A DNA stretch of 64,000 nt, from assembly GCA_036873135.1 (NCBI GenBank), contig JAPTYO010000004.1, positions 40,085,105-40,149,104 on the forward strand. The letters are read 5' to 3'. Positions 55,400-64,000 of the stretch are shown in pieces. The notes under the pieces are model-generated. The model saw nothing but the letters and a program-made list of their open reading frames with translations, was not told where the DNA came from and made no database searches. Source of the DNA: Clarkia xantiana subsp. parviflora (taxonomy: Eukaryota; Streptophyta; Magnoliopsida; Myrtales; Onagraceae). Both the position numbers and the translations under genes were made by a program. Each line of letters begins with the position of its first letter. Position 1 is the first letter of the stretch.

Positions 55400-55903
55400 T
55401 CAAGTACTTTAATTCTAAAACATGAAATAAAGGTAGATAAGATGGTTTCCACTCTTGGTGTATTCAAACTCCAGCTCTTCGCCTGCTATCTCCTCCTGGA
55501 GACGCCCAGCATAAATTTCTTCTTCGACCTCCACCTGAAGGGCTAAGCATTTGTTGGTGCTATGCCCCCAGGCCATGTGATATTCGCACCACCCTTCCAC
55601 TTCTGTTCCTATGAAGCCCCTTGATGATTCCAAAGGTGGAGGAATTTGGTCATAAAGAACTCTGTTGTAGAGCTCTTCAATTTCAGTCCTGAGCTGTGTG
55701 AAGTGGACTGTTCGTCCATCACTGAGCCGATAGTAGGTACTTTCCTATTCTTCTTTTCTTTGCATGGCTTGCTCAAGCCTTTGGTTGAATTCTTCTATTG
55801 AGGCTATGGTGGCAATGCCCCTATCTCCTCCGAAGTATTCTTCAGCATCCCTCCTCAAGTGCCTAAAGAAGGCTCTTACAAATTCATTCTCGGTGATGTT
55901 GAG
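55400..55903 (-). pseudogene. TAT-4 second gag-like region (left part, split by hAT element)
   Basis: On the minus strand, sequence from 56930 down to 56841 and then 55903 down to 55415 reads as gag: ESLDDIQQK, FVRAFFRHLRRDAEEYFGG and then GWCEYHMAWGHSTNKCLALQ, the gag tail of TAT elements. It lies after protease, where RT should be. Stops interrupt it. It may come from another element joined here by recombination. Confidence 0.6.
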
Positions 55904-56832
55904 TAGGGCTGGGCATGGTTCGGTTCTGGGCCGAACCGGTTCAGAACTGAACCGGAACCGGATTTAAGGTTCAGCCGGTTTTCTATACCTGGCATGAACC
56001 GAATCGGATTCACGGCTCCAGAACCAAACCATGGCATAACCGGTTCTGAACCTTTTTTTTTTTTTTTTTGCTTCAAACCTTTTTTTATTTAAAGTTCTAA
56101 TTACGCACCAAATTCGATAATAGACGAACAATTCATAAACTTTCAAAATATAAAGATAACCAATCACTTCAACATAGATAGTATCGAAATCTAAATTCCA
56201 AACAATCTGATAATATAAGTTGAAATAATTAAAGCATAAATCTTGAGACTTCCACCAGTTCTCGAGAGGCGACATGCGTAGTTAAGTGGTCAACAGAACT
56301 GAACCCAGTTCAGTTCAGTTCTCGAACTGAACTGAGCCGTCGACGAACCCAAAATAAAAAATTCATCAAAAAATCGTTGTTGGTGAAAGAAACGAGGAAG
56401 GCATTATTAAATTGTATCAAGTGAAAGAAACAGATCGATTCAAACTCATTTAACGAAATCCTACAGAAACAATAATAAACACTATAGGAAGTTAGAATTT
56501 AGGAACTCACCGTATCAAATTGGACTGGGAAAAACTCGCCGGCGATGTGGTGGACGAAGATGGAGGTCCGGCGGGAGTGGCACTGGGCAGCGGCAGTTCT
56601 TCCTAGAGGAGCGGCGGGAGCGGCGCTGCAATTATTTTTTACTGGACTGAGGAACGGCTGTAATTAGAAGCGGCATAGTATATTTTTTTTTACAACCGGT
56701 TCTGAACCTGTTCTGAACCGGCTGAGAACCGCTCCTAATATATATATTAAAAACCAAACCATATACAAACCGGTCCGGCCAAAACCGGTTCAAGGTTCGG
56801 TTCAACCGAACCGGTTTTTTTGCCCAGCCCTA
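55904..56832. mobile_element. hAT-type non-autonomous element
   Basis: 929 bp with perfect 12-bp inverted ends TAGGGCTGGGCA and TGCCCAGCCCTA, flanked by the 8-bp duplication ATGTTGAG (55896-55903 and 56833-56840). Both ends carry GGTTC/AACCGGTT repeats. No transposase. Confidence 0.95.
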
Positions 56833-56936
56833 ATGTTGAGTTCTGCTGCCGCTGTTGCTAGCCTTACAAATTAGTTTCTTATCAACTCGTCTCATTTTTG
56901 CTGGATATCATCCAAGGATTCACGGTCTTGCCTTTT

Positions 56937-57755
56937 TTATCTCTTCATTATTTTCCTATCTTCCTTTGCTTTTCTTTCCTCCTTTTCAGCAATTTGTTCT
57001 TGAGGCTCCTGCCTCTTCCTCTTCTTGAAGATCTCCTTTGTCGCATTCAGGAGGTGGCTAACCACCCCCTTCACCATACCCATCATTTTTTTCCATCCTT
57101 GCATAGCTTCTCCATTTAGATTTCCCCTTGACGCTTCCACAAAGGCGATGGATAACCCCTGATGTGTCCTTTTCCTCATGGCATTTAGGTAGCATTTTCT
57201 TGAAGTTGCTTGGTCCCCCAGTACATCACCTATGCCATTTGGTGTTGGGAATTTCATCTTTTGATGGACGGTGGAAGGATTTATGCGGTTTGGGTTGATG
57301 GTGGTGCGACCCAGTATCCCATTGTATGTCGCTAGATCTTTTAACACCACAAATGTTATTTTCAATAGGACTTGCGTCCACCCTTCCCCGAAGGTCACTG
57401 GAAGTGTTATTATCCCGAGGGGAAATGTGGTTGCTCCTGCAAAGCTTACTAGAGGAATATTTACGGGTTTGAGGTCACGCTCTGTCTTCCCGATTGCTTT
57501 CACCACATCAGTGTGAAGAATATCTGTGGAACTTCCCCCGTCCACTAATATTCTCTTTACGTTGTAGCTAGTAATATCCATTGTAATCACTAAGGCGTCA
57601 TCGTGATATACCACATACTTCAACTCTTCATCTGAGAAGGTTATCTTCATGTTTTCAAGTGGCCTTTGGCGTTTTCTGAATTGAGGCATCTCATTTAATT
57701 GGGCCACATACACTTCTCTTGCATTAGATGTCCCCCCCTGCTTCCATGCCACCAT
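56937..57755 (-). CDS. TAT-4 protease region
   Basis: An open frame of 272 codons. After NAREVYVAQLNEMP comes the aspartic protease with active-site ILVDGGSST, where relatives have DSG, then LPVTFGEGW and YNGILGRTTIN. It ends in a lysine/glutamate-rich tail and a stop, without RT. The upstream 30 codons overlap the gag frame at 57724-57755, so a frameshift joins gag and protease. With DGG in place of DSG, activity is doubtful but not excluded. Confidence 0.88.
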   Translation of the reverse strand: MVAWKQGGTSNAREVYVAQLNEMPQFRKRQRPLENMKITFSDEELKYVVYHDDALVITMDITSYNVKRILVDGGSSTDILHTDVVKAIGKTERDLKPVNIPLVSFAGATTFPLGIITLPVTFGEGWTQVLLKITFVVLKDLATYNGILGRTTINPNRINPSTVHQKMKFPTPNGIGDVLGDQATSRKCYLNAMRKRTHQGLSIAFVEASRGNLNGEAMQGWKKMMGMVKGVVSHLLNATKEIFKKRKRQEPQEQIAEKEERKAKEDRKIMKR

Positions 57756-58779
57756 GGATCACATTGATGGTTCGTTTCCTGTTTGGTGGGGGAGGGCAGT
57801 CCTCTATCTTCTCTTTTCCTTTTCCTTTCCCGGTGTACCTTGGCTGGTGACTCATGTCTCTCTTTCTTTCATCTTTGAAAAATTCCTTTAGCAAGACTTC
57901 CTGGATGAAATTCTCTATGTCGCGCTGGAGGTGGAAGCAGTTATTAGTGTGGTGTCGGTTGGCATCATGGTACTCACACCATTGTTCCATATTATTTCCC
58001 ATTCTTCCCTTCCGTTTATTCGTTGGGGGAGTCCACAAATTGAGCCTCTTCATCTTCTGCATGATTACTGAGACTTCCCTTATTAAAGGGGTAAAGACAA
58101 CGTTGTGGATGCCTTGGGGTCTTGACTGCTCGTTTCCCTTGCTCCTCCTTGTTGTGCCCATGCTTGCCTTCTTGATGCCTGCTGTGGATGTTGTTGCTGT
58201 TGGGGCTTCCCTTTTCCTGTTGTTATTGTCAGGTGCAGAGGCTTCATAACCCTTTTTCCGTTTTGATCGGGCCTGCTCTAGATTGATATATGCCTTGACT
58301 CTTTCTACCATCTCCCTCCTCCAATGAATTGATTGGTAGCACCTCCACGTTATCCGCCAGCTGTGCCCTCCAGCGTCCAAACTCCTTATGAAAGCACATA
58401 CTATCTCCCCTTCTAAGAGCTCTGTTGCTAAGTCGGAGATATTTTGGTTGAATCTTTTGTAGTAGCATGCCAGTGATTCATCATATCCTTGCCTCACGTC
58501 GTCTAGCGCTGAGTCACCCTTTAGGAGCTGTCTCTCTCCCATGTATTGCTGGATGAACTTGTCCTTCAGATCTGCCCATGAGGCAATTGATGTCTGGGGT
58601 AGACTAAAGAACCAATATGAGGCGTTCCTTGCGAGAGTTGAGGGAAATAGCATTGCATAGTGTTCCTCTATTGCGGTCCTTCCTAGAAGCGACGACTCAT
58701 GCTTTTGAATATGTTGTATTGGATCCCCCTTTCCAACATAGTCAGGAATTTGACGTGCTGTCACATTTGGTGTAACCAT
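57724..58779 (-). CDS. TAT-4 gag, main part
   Basis: A frame of 351 codons with the Retrotrans_gag pattern: LARNASYWFFSLPQTSIASW, DLKDKFIQQYMG and ACYYKRFNQNISDL, then a lysine-rich linker. The gag tail WCEYHDANRHHTNNCFHLQRDI holds a CCHC-like set. It ends at the protease border INVIHGG. A frame change near 58320-58360 (GHSWRITWRC) may be a small indel. Gag would coat element RNA and form the particle. Confidence 0.88.
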   Translation of the reverse strand: MVTPNVTARQIPDYVGKGDPIQHIQKHESSLLGRTAIEEHYAMLFPSTLARNASYWFFSLPQTSIASWADLKDKFIQQYMGERQLLKGDSALDDVRQGYDESLACYYKRFNQNISDLATELLEGEIVCAFIRSLDAGGHSWRITWRCYQSIHWRREMVERVKAYINLEQARSKRKKGYEASAPDNNNRKREAPTATTSTAGIKKASMGTTRRSKGNEQSRPQGIHNVVFTPLIREVSVIMQKMKRLNLWTPPTNKRKGRMGNNMEQWCEYHDANRHHTNNCFHLQRDIENFIQEVLLKEFFKDERKRDMSHQPRYTGKGKGKEKIEDCPPPPNRKRTINVIHGGMEAGGDI

Positions 58780-59600
58780 TACATTGATAAGTTATTGTGT
58801 GAAAGGATGTGAGGCTCGGTCCCTCAATTTGTGCATCGCTCTTCCCTTTGAATCCTTCATCCTCTTGGCTATTGGCTCCTCGATCTCCTCCTTCGTGAGA
58901 GCTATAGTTGCCATATTTTACTGCCTTACAACTTGGGGTCCGACGTTGCCTTGATCATTATGGGGTTCAGCATACCCTTGGTCATTCTGGGGTCTAGCAT
59001 ACCCTTGGCCATTCTTGGGTCCAGCATACCCTTGGCCATTATGGGGTCCAGCATATCTTTGGCCGTTCTGTGGTCCGGCATATCTTTGGCCATTGTTTGC
59101 TTGGTAGTTGGCACTTCTCTGCTGGGGGTACCCCCTTCCTTGGTATTGCTGATTTTAGGAATGGGTGTACGCGTGTTAGTTCCCCCATTGATCTTGGAGG
59201 TGATACTTGATACCTTGGCTGTTCCTGCCTTTTGTTCGCCCTCAGACGCTCCCTTCTATTTAGAATGTCCTCCATAGCTGCCATTAGTTCGGGCGTGATG
59301 TTGTATGTTCGGGGGTTTGTTCTTGCTTGTTGGGGTGGCTGGGGTTGTGGCTGGTTCACTGTTGGCTCTAGGCGGGAGTTTGTTGAGAAATTTGTTCCTC
59401 AGGAAGTGGATGTTCCTCGTTCCTCACTTCTTCTCGTCCTTTTTTCCACGGTTTTCTGTTGGCTTACCGCTGGAGCTTGGTTGCTTCCCACTGCAGGTGC
59501 TTGGTTGCTTCCTCCTACGGGTGCTTGCCCGCTTGCCCCCCAACCTTCTTCATATTTGCTGCCACCAGCGCAGGTAGTAGGCTACTTGCTTTTTGTTCGA
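58780..59600 (-). pseudogene. TAT-4 gag N-terminal region
   Basis: Several frames carry gag N-terminal features: TYNITPELMAAMEDILNRRE near 59250-59310, a P/Q-rich stretch before it and a Q/G/P repeat after it. Stops occur near 58916 and at other points, so it is broken. It extends to near the primer-binding site. Confidence 0.65.
58966..59095. repeat. 27-bp coding repeat in TAT-4 gag
   Basis: Five units of 27 bp (AGCATACCCTTGGCCATT on the plus strand) encode a nine-residue repeat of the type GYAGPQNGQ in the gag frame. Confidence 0.85.
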
Positions 59601-59602
59601 AT

Positions 59603-59618
59603 CCAACGGACGACGCCA
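59603..59618 (-). other. TAT-4 primer-binding site
   Basis: Minus-strand TGGCGTCGTCCGTTGG, two bases different from the TAT-1 site. Confidence 0.65.
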
Positions 59619-59619
59619 T

Positions 59620-60399
59620 TTTTTGCACACGAGCCTCCTTCGTGGGCTTCTTCTTCTCGAGCTCCTCCTTCTTGGGCTTCTTCTTCTCGAGTTCCTTCTT
59701 CTTGAGCTTTCTCCTTCCCGAATCTCTACTTTTTGGGCTTCTTCTTCCTGTTTCCTCGCTTCCTCTCCTTGGTTACCTGCAAATGGGCACCGAGGGGTCC
59801 CGGTAAGCCCACTCCGATGCTTAAGTAAGTATAAGCTTTGGAGAGAGGTAATGAGCTTAGAGAGAGAGCGATGGATTACCTTCAAATGAGGAGAGGAGGT
59901 CTTTATTTATAGAGTTCCTATTGGACCGCCCCGGTTCCAGTGATTTCCTGGTCTGGTTGTGGAAGATTCGTAATATAAGTTGGCCTTGACCGTAAATAAG
60001 GTGCGTTTGACCTCAATTTGACCGTAGATGAGCTTGATATGGCTAAGTGTTGATAAATGGCCTCTAAGGGCGAGCCCCGGATGAAATATCATCCGGGGAT
60101 AGGGCTCCGGGCATGGGGAACTCGCCCGGGCGGAGGGGGATACCCTGATGGGTATCCTCGGATCCTTGCTCAGGTAACCGAGTGAGTGAGCCTCACTCGG
60201 GTACCCGAGGGGCATGTCACGCTCAGCTTACCCGAGCGAGGTTCTGTTGCCCGGGTTACCTCCAAGGGACAGAAGTCTCTCAGGGCCTTCCGAGTGGATT
60301 TCTCCACTCGGGTATTTATGGGGCCTACGCTTTGGGCATCGGGTGTCCGTTTTCTAAGTTTCGAACCAGGTCCAATTCAGCTTAGGCATATATCCAACA
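59620..60399 (-). repeat. TAT-4 5' LTR
   Basis: 780 bp, paired with 48634-49493. TATA-like TTTATAGAG complement near 59905-59915. It has fewer palindromic CTCGGGTACCCGAG-type repeats than the 3' copy. Confidence 0.92.
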
Positions 60400-60404
60400 A
60401 AATC

Positions 60405-60514
60405 TATAACAATATAATAAGGAAAAAATAATCTGATAATATACTTGAAATATATCTATTTCTAATCTAGATTTATCCGAATACAATAAGATATTTATCT
60501 ATAATATATCTTAT
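60405..60514 (-). repeat. Older LTR, right part
   Basis: Continuation of 48539-48633 beyond TAT-4. A purine tract (minus TTGTGGGGGCG) lies immediately to the right, so this LTR is also the 3' LTR of the small element at 60515-61225. Confidence 0.6.
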
Positions 60515-61091
60515 ACGCCCCCACAAGACGGACGTTCTGACAAGATTGCTAATTTTTATACGAAGAATATATATGAATGCATGAATAGTCCAATAGTCAT
60601 CGGCGGATGCTCGGAGAGGCCCTGTCAGAAACGGCGGAAGCCCGGGGATGTCCAGTCGGCAACGAGGAAAGCCCGGAGACGTCCAGTCGGCACGGCGGTA
60701 GCCCGGAGATATCCAGTCGGCACGACGGTAGCTCGGAGGTCCAGTCTGCAATGGCGGAAGCCCGGAGAGATCCAGTCGCCAACGGCAGAAGACCGGATAG
60801 ATCCATTCGGCAACGGCGGAGAATAATTGAGGCAGACATTACAATAGTAGGGACCATCAGTGTGGTGGCGTCATCAGTTGGCGCTAAATCAGAGGACGGC
60901 GCAGAAGTCATCGACACGGAAGCATATATTTATTGTCTTATTAGAAAAGAAAAGAAAAAAAAAACTGAAATCAGAATTGGGCAGGGAGCGGCCGGCATGA
61001 CAACTACATAGCTGATGACGGTGCCGACCGCCCCTGGACAGCGGCGACGGTGGGCGGTGGCTTGTAAGTTATACTCGTTGGAGAAATAAAG
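60515..61091 (-). mobile_element. Interior of a small non-autonomous LTR element
   Basis: On the minus strand it runs from a tRNA-Met primer site (61092-61103) to a purine tract at 60515. An open frame of 106 codons (60597-60917) is mostly a repeat of the type CRLDISGLPP. No gag or pol is seen. Confidence 0.6.
60610..60815. repeat. About 33-bp GC-rich minisatellite
   Basis: About six units with GCCCGGAGA...TCCAGTCGGCA. It makes up most of the open frame of the small LTR element. Confidence 0.85.
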
Positions 61092-61103
61092 GCTCTGATA
61101 CCA

Positions 61104-61225
61104 TATAAAAGAATGAAAATTGTATTATTTATCTTTTTTAGGGTTGATTACATGTACCTATATATATATATATAGATAGAAGACTATATCTATAACAAAT
61201 ACTGTGTCTATAACAATATTGTATG
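61104..61225 (-). repeat. 5' LTR of the small element (matching part)
   Basis: Matches 48539-48633/60405-60430 in GAATGAAAATTGTATTATT and in CTATATCTATAAC...AATACT. The end is not sharp. Confidence 0.5.
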
Positions 61226-61290
61226 CATACAGTGATGGGCGTCGTAATTGGTAGCATATATGTATAGTTTACCTAATGAACTTGGGTAAA

Positions 61291-61813
61291 AGTTAGATTA
61301 GGCTAATTGGGCCAGACCCAAATCCCAATTGACATGAGAGGCCCAAAATTGGGCCTCCCCAATTACATAAGCCGGCCGAAACCTTAGGCGGGGTAAAGTG
61401 GACTTTTGTCCACTTTACTCCTATAAATAAGAGGTGTTAGGGAAATTTTAGGGTTAATCATAATTCCCTCATAATAGAGTTTTAGAGAGAAAAAACCCTC
61501 CTCCCACACCAAGGTAATTCGGCCGAACCACATATATCACCAAGGGTGTGCCAAATTGCTTTCGAGCAAACTCTCCAGAGATCTGTCCCCGTGCCGAGAA
61601 TTGACCAGAGGCTTTGCTGTGGAGCTGCACCACGTAGGGCTTCTCTAACAAGAATCTCTACGGGTCCCGTCCGGAGGATCGCGAAATCCCTCGAGCAAGG
61701 ATCTTGGATTACGGTTACTCTTGAGGTATGTGTAAACTTTCCGCTGCGTAATTGATATTACTGGCACATACCATGTTTAAGTTTCCGTAGTGATTACTCC
61801 CCGTAATCTAACA
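61291..61813 (+). repeat. Copia-5 5' LTR
   Basis: About 523 bp ending TCTAACA, directly before a tRNA-Met primer site. The start GTTAGATTAGG matches the inverse of the end, with the first T changed. TATA box CTATAAATAAG is near 61422-61432. Confidence 0.7.
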
Positions 61814-61814
61814 G

Positions 61815-61826
61815 TGGTATCAGAGC
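61815..61826 (+). other. Copia-5 primer-binding site
   Basis: TGGTATCAGAGC, initiator tRNA-Met type. Confidence 0.85.
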
Positions 61827-62422
61827 ATGTGTTAGGAGTTCATGATTTTGATAAATTGGTGTTCTTGGAGTTTTAAAATTTCCGGACTGAATATTTAAAA
61901 GGGAATTTAAATTTTCGAATTTTTAAGTTCAAGGTGTTCCGAAATTTTCATGTTTTGGTTAAATTGATGTTCACGATCTTCAAGAAAAATGTGATATTTA
62001 TCAAAATCAAAAATTGGATTGTAGATCTTATTAAAATTTGATCTTAAAATTTGACCACTTGTTCCTAATTTTTTGTTTGTGCCGAACCCTAATTGAAATT
62101 ACAAGGTAAATTTTTTAATTTTCTTAAACAAAAAGCGTTAAATTTTCGGCACAATATTTAAAAATTATATTGTTTACCATATTTTATTTTTGATTAAGGT
62201 AACAATGTATCTATAATTGGGAACATAATGATAGATTCACAATAATATATAGAAACATATATCACTATCAATATATCTAAATATTTAAATAGGGTTAAAG
62301 ATATTATTGATTGATTTAGCTACCTAAAAGATTGAGAAAATATATTGTCAGTTATTTGTTTCCCTTTTAAAGATATTGACAATAGATAAAGTATATATAA
62401 TATATATTGTGACTGATTTTTT

Positions 62423-62478
<56 letters not shown>

Positions 62479-63882
62479 ATTGATTTAATCTTAAAGATAG
62501 AATCTTAGTAATAAATAAATATATATATATATATATTTAATATTAGAAATTATTTTATATAATTAATGTTACTTGGTAGCTAAGTTAAATATTTTTGGAC
62601 TTTAAAACCCTACTTGGGCCACAAGTAAACATTTCGGCACAACCTTTAAAATTTTAATCATTGGGCCGGTCCAATATGTTAAACCGGGACGAAATAAAAC
62701 CGAACCGGGTTTTCTCATTCGGATCAACCTATTCGGGTCGGGTCGGACCGAGGTAATTAAGTGGATCTGACTGAACCGGTTTTGAGTGTTGAACCGAATC
62801 GAACCCTATTTTCTTGGACTGGTTCGGACCGAACCAGATTTTGCTGGACCGAACCGAATCGGATTTTCCGGACCGGACCGGACCGAACCGGATTTTCTGA
62901 ACCGAACTGGACTGAAATTGACTGAACCGAGCAATATTTTCTAAACCGAATTCAAGTCAATTAAAATAGGGAAGTCAAGGTTTAAAATCCAAATGTTTTT
63001 GAACCTCGAAATGGACTACACAGTGCTCATAAGGTTACTAACCTTTATGCGTTGTTTCGATTATGGGGATGGATCTCGGAGATACATGTTTTTAAGACTG
63101 AATTAATTAGAGGGCTGAAATTGCAGTTGTCTATTATTCAATATATATTTATGCATGATTAGAACTGTTTTCTTGACTAAGTCAAGCTAGCTGAATTTTG
63201 CATATTGTGGGCGGAGCCTTGGTTAAATATATGGAATGCGCATTAGGATAGACATGCTGTGATGGTTGTAAATGCCTAGGATTCATGTCTAGAAGCTTGC
63301 GTAAATGAAATAAGCATGAATTGCAAATCAGACCCTAATTTTTAAAATTATTTTAAACTAAAAAACTAGTCGCCAAATATGCATGATTGATGTGAATGTT
63401 ACATGTTTGACACGTATGTTAGAATGTTGATGATGAAGTTACATTTGATAATTTACTTGTAAGTAGAATTATGAATGCGAACATGAGTTCCTCGGAACAT
63501 TAGACGCATGAAGCGTAAACATGTGTGTGTGGTATGATGAATGTTACTGGCATATGATAATTTACATGGGTAGTAGAATCATGTATGCATGAGTCAATTC
63601 ACCGGAATGATTTTCCAAAACAAAAATGGCTTTGGGAAAGCCAATATCGGGTATGCTTATTTTAAAATTCCCGTTCCGGTAATTTGCGATTAAAACCGTT
63701 TTAAGAGACTGATCTATTAGATAGAAAACGGAGATAGTGTGAACTCTTTCACGTCGGTCGGTTTAGATGACTGATGAATCATTATCTATCGGATTCCATC
63801 TTAATAGATATCTGATGTATGGAATTCTTTCTCAAAATGTTATTGTCTCCCTGATTCTTGCATAATCATCGATGTGTTAGTC
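61827..63882 (+). other. Copia-5 leader
   Basis: About 2 kb of non-coding leader. It contains a long (TA)n run (about 62428-62473) and a cluster of GACCGAACCGGATTTTC repeats at about 62650-62940. No gene is seen. Confidence 0.5.
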
Positions 63883-64000
63883 ATGGCTGCGATAAGCAAT
63901 GTCATCTCCCAAATGAATAAGGGGGTGAGGTTGAACAACAATAATTATAAGATCTGGAATAAGCGCGCAAGGATGGTAATCACAAAAATGAGAGGTTTGG
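63883..64000 (+). CDS. Copia-5 gag, N-terminus (cut by window edge)
   Basis: From ATG 63883 the frame reads MAAISNVISQMNKGVRLNNN and continues with NYKIWNKRARMVITKMRG to the edge. This is the usual opening of a Copia gag (LNxxNYxxWxxxMxxxL). It follows the primer site and leader in the right orientation. Confidence 0.75.
   Translation, partial: MAAISNVISQMNKGVRLNNNNYKIWNKRARMVITKMRGL

Larger units (their letters stand above)
48634..60399 (-). mobile_element. TAT-4, complete TAT-lineage element lacking RT and integrase
   Basis: LTRs at 48634-49493 and 59620-60399 are flanked by the target-site duplication AAATC (48629-48633 and 60400-60404). Coding is on the minus strand: primer site 59603-59618, gag, protease, then a second gag-like region instead of RT. 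A minisatellite, an antisense gene (plus strand) and the polypurine tract at 49494-49512 follow. Two smaller elements have inserted in it (53600-54189 and 55904-56832). It is a large non-autonomous derivative. Confidence 0.93.

Overview
The window is nuclear DNA of a flowering plant, most likely a eudicot. It is AT-rich and about nine tenths transposable elements. The repeat types are plant types: Copia elements primed by initiator tRNA-Met, TAT-lineage Ty3/Gypsy elements with an antisense accessory gene, a CACTA element, a Mutator-like foldback element, hAT and Harbinger-like MITEs and a TRIM. I see no rRNA or tRNA gene and no CRISPR array, and I cannot name the species.

Layout. (1) 1-20249 is a nest of elements. 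TAT-3 (3' LTR 19534-20249) contains TAT-2 (3' LTR 15014-15766). TAT-2 contains TAT-1 (4431-13440, complete with target-site duplication CTCTT) and the 5' end of Copia-1 (1-1623). Both TAT-1 and TAT-2 sit inside the antisense gene of the element that received them. (2) About 20.7-24.55 kb is a decayed Copia-2. (3) 24554-31744 is a CACTA-like element. It carries one exon of a plastid glucose-6-phosphate/phosphate translocator gene, a 2-kb defective Copia-3 and a Harbinger-like MITE. (4) 31745-35662 is AT-rich spacer with a TRIM at 31899-32853. (5) Copia-4 (35663-41105) is nearly intact and is inserted at the stop codon of the only recognisable host gene, a CLE peptide-hormone precursor on the minus strand (41108-41354). 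(6) 42570-48538 is a deleted Ty3/Gypsy element whose 3' part is amplified in tandem. A 1.28-kb foldback Mutator-like element (44811-46087) is inserted in it. (7) TAT-4 (48634-60399, target-site duplication AAATC) is complete at both ends but has no reverse transcriptase or integrase. It is inserted in an older LTR. (8) 60405-61225 is a small non-autonomous LTR element. (9) 61291-64000 is the 5' LTR, leader and gag start of Copia-5.

How the parts relate. TAT-1 keeps protease, RT, two RNase H domains and integrase but has no gag. TAT-4 keeps gag and protease but no RT or integrase. They share primer-binding-site sequence and LTR ends, so they look like complementary defective relatives. All four TAT elements have a spliced antisense gene between the coding region and the 3' LTR. 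A TATA box is visible in TAT-1, TAT-3 and TAT-4. A minisatellite lies next to the gene in the three elements where that region is in view (TAT-1, TAT-2, TAT-4).

The main host finding is the CLE gene. Its signal peptide, an FDFTPF motif and a perfect RLVPSGPNPLHH dodecapeptide lie in two frames separated by one frameshift. The Copia-4 LTR starts two bases after its stop codon.
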